Below, one piece after another: positions 62,097-64,000 of a DNA stretch of 64,000 nucleotides. The stretch is taken from the NCBI GenBank assembly GCA_947034885.2, contig OX344752.2, positions 29,330,386-29,394,385 of the forward strand. Direction: 5' to 3'. Positions within the stretch are counted from its first letter, which is position 1, and each line of letters starts with the position of its first letter. The notes beneath the pieces were generated by a model. It ran no database searches. It was given only the letters and a program-made list of their open reading frames with translations, and was not told where the DNA came from. The stretch comes from Thuidium tamariscinum (Eukaryota > Streptophyta > Bryopsida > Hypnales > Thuidiaceae). The translations under genes were made by a program, and so were the position numbers.

Positions 62097-62975
62097 GCTT
62101 AGATTGGCCAAAATGGAAAGCTGCAATTGAGGAGGAGTATGCTTTTTTGAACAAAAGAAAAGTGTTTGGTCCTATCATGAACAATCTTACTACTCGACCT
62201 CTTGGATAATAATTGGTATTTGTACGCAAACGCAATGACAAAGATCACATTATTTGTTATAAAGTTCGTTTGGTTGCTCAAGGCTTCACACAAAAGTTCG
62301 GTATTGATTACGATATCACTTATTCTCTAGTTATGAACTCCATTACTTTTCGATATTTACTTGGAATGGCAGTTCATGCCTACTTTGAGATGTGTCTTAT
62401 GGATGTGGTCACAGCTTATTTTTATGGCTCACTTCATGTAAATATTTACATGAAAGTTCCTCCTGGTCTTGGAGCCACCAGCCCAAATTCATCTATCCCA
62501 GGCAAATATCATGGCGTTAAATTACAATGCGCATTATATGGTCTAAAACAATCTAGACGTATAAAGAAATTAACAGAGGCGACAATTTTTGATTGAGCAT
62601 GGTTTTATAAATGATGCTTTACTTCCATGTCTCTTTATTAAAAGAGATAAAGATGGATTTGTAATTATTATTGTTTATGTTGATGATTTGAACTTCGTGG
62701 GTACCAAATCTGCATGTGCTGCAGCCACTCAACTTCTTATTTATGAATCTGAGATGAAGTTATTTGGAAAAACTATATTTTGCATTAGTTTACAAGTTCT
62801 TTATATAAAAGATGATAGTATTTTTCTTGCACAGTCTAGCTATATCAATCGAATCCTCAAAAGATTCAATATGGTTGATGCCTATCCGTTGTCTACACCT
62901 ATGGTTGGTCGTAGTACAAAAGAAGATGACCCTTATCGCCCTTGCGAAGAGGAGGAGGAAACATTGGGTGAATAA
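62097..62975 (+). pseudogene. copia reverse transcriptase, disrupted
   Basis: Begins WPKWKAAIEEEYAFLNKRKV, then a stop near 62207; the next segment reads YKVRLVAQGFTQKFGIDYD and LMDVVTAYFYGSL, and after a frameshift near 62590 the catalytic IIVYVDDLNFVGT is present. Confidence 0.92.
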
Positions 62976-63688
62976 TATCCATACCTCGCAGCGGTCGGAG
63001 CACTTTTGTATCTAGCTACATCTACAAGGCCTGATATTGCATTTGTAGTTAGTGTTCTTGCAAGGCATAATTCCCGGCCTATTCTACGACATTGAAATGG
63101 TATCAAACATCTTTTCCGTTATTTGAAAAGAACTGAAGATTTGGGACTACATTACTCTTGATCAGTGGATCCAACACTGGTTGGATATGTTGATGCTGGA
63201 TATAGATCTGATCCTACAACATTTAAATCTCAAATGGATTATGTTTTCTTATGACATAGAACTACAATATCTTGAAAGTCTGGAAAGCAGACTATTACTG
63301 CAACATCATCAAATCATGCAAAGATTATTGCTTTGGATAAAGCATCTCGGGAATGCATTTGGCTAAGGTCAATTGACAAATTTATTCGAACAAATTATGG
63401 ATTACCATATGATGATTCTCCAACTGTCTTATATGAAGACAATAGTGCTTGTGTTGCACAAATGCAAGTAGGTTTTGTTAAGGGTGATTGAATAAAACAT
63501 ATTGACGCAAAGTATTTTAGTTTTACACACGACTTGATTACCAACAAAGACCTTGAAATCAAGAAAGTGTCATTAGTTGATAATCTTGCTGATCTCTTTA
63601 CCAAGGCCCTTCCATTATCTGTTCATCGCTGACTTATTCATGGCATTGGTATGCGGTGGCTTAATATTTTGAAGCAAGATATTTAATA
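62976..63688 (+). pseudogene. copia RNase H, disrupted
   Basis: Segments in several frames: [59 protein letters not shown] and LADLFTKALP, in the order expected for the family, with stops at about 63095, 63161, 63256 and 63489. Confidence 0.88.
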
Positions 63689-63903
63689 AGTTTTCTTTAT
63701 AAAAATTTGTAAACCTTTTGATATCCTTCTATAGTTTTTTTCTACTAGGTTTTACTATGAGAATGGATTGATAAAGATGTACTATTTTTCCTTCATCTAT
63801 GATTTTGTCCTTGATTATAATCAAGGTTTTCCTAGATAAGGTTTTAATGAGGCAACAACCATAAACTTACGAGATTACGGAATTATATACAAAAGGTGGA
63901 GGT

Positions 63904-64000
63904 TGTGGTGAGAACCACGATTTGGGATCAATGCTGGAGCTTGTTAATCATCTTCGAGGGCCCTACATCTTGTCACATCACAACTCAGGGGTAGGGTAGC
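63904..64000 (+). repeat. Start of the copia 3' LTR (partial)
   Basis: A purine-rich tract (AAAAGGTGGAGGT, 63891-63903) is followed by TGTGGTGAGAACC, the expected start of an LTR. Only 97 bp are inside the window. Confidence 0.5.

Larger units (their letters stand above)
58230..64000 (+). mobile_element. Degenerate Ty1/copia retrotransposon (runs off the right edge)
   Basis: Domain order gag, protease, integrase, reverse transcriptase, RNase H is that of Ty1/copia, and the sequence wording fits the Retrofit/Ivana-type plant lineages. A primer-binding-site region (GTTATCAGTACG, about 58231-58242) follows the LTR end. Many in-frame stops and frameshifts interrupt every domain, so it cannot move on its own. 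The 3' LTR starts near 63904 and is cut by the window edge. Confidence 0.9.

Overview
This looks like nuclear DNA of a land plant. All five protein-coding genes have several exons with GT-AG introns and encode recognisably plant proteins: an XEG113-type arabinosyltransferase, a plant-type neutral ceramidase, a LAZ1-type DUF300 protein, an ABHD11-like hydrolase and a conserved plastid-type unknown. Coding exons are near 50% GC by eye, while intergenic DNA is strongly AT-rich and full of transposon remains. Introns are mostly about 100-900 bp. The lineage cannot be fixed from sequence alone. Nothing points to an organelle or a bacterium.

Layout. (1) 9-1422, minus: N-terminal half of an alpha/beta hydrolase, cut by the left window edge. 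(2) 3258-8030, minus: complete nine-exon neutral ceramidase (789 aa). (3) 12947-19657, minus: complete fourteen-exon XEG113 homologue (664 aa). (4) 32456-35477, plus: three-exon plastid-type protein (350 aa). (5) 36862-40414, minus: eight-exon LAZ1-like membrane protein (610 aa). Every exon join above was worked out from splice sites, reading phase and similarity to known families. The genes are unrelated neighbours (sphingolipid turnover, extensin glycosylation, tonoplast or membrane function) and do not form a pathway cluster.

The rest is repeat-rich. Four small-transposon families were identified from terminal inverted repeats (TIRs) plus, for most, target-site duplications (TSDs). (a) A TTAA-flanked family with CCC-type ends: four complete copies at 10418, 28567, 29861 and 43243, plus one broken copy at 43033. 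These are piggyBac- or Kolobok-type hallmarks and are unusual in a plant. (b) A family with ends GGGTGATTGCAAGAAACAC and 4-bp TSDs: three copies of about 733 bp and one 1.09-kb foldback derivative. (c) CACTA-ended hairpin MITEs with 3-bp TSDs at 54843, 56720 and 57411. (d) A roughly 345-bp MITE with AAGAGGATTT ends, present as an inverted pair 5 kb apart. Several elements are nested, which gives an order of insertion.

The right end (58.2-64 kb) is a decayed Ty1/copia retrotransposon: primer-binding-site region, gag with zinc knuckle, protease, integrase, reverse transcriptase with YVDD, RNase H and a partial 3' LTR, broken by many stops. Between 48.7 and 53 kb there is a probable degenerate LTR-type segment with a TATA box, a triplicated 42-bp motif and a small ORF. 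A GC-rich block at 44.93-45.85 kb is unlike anything around it.
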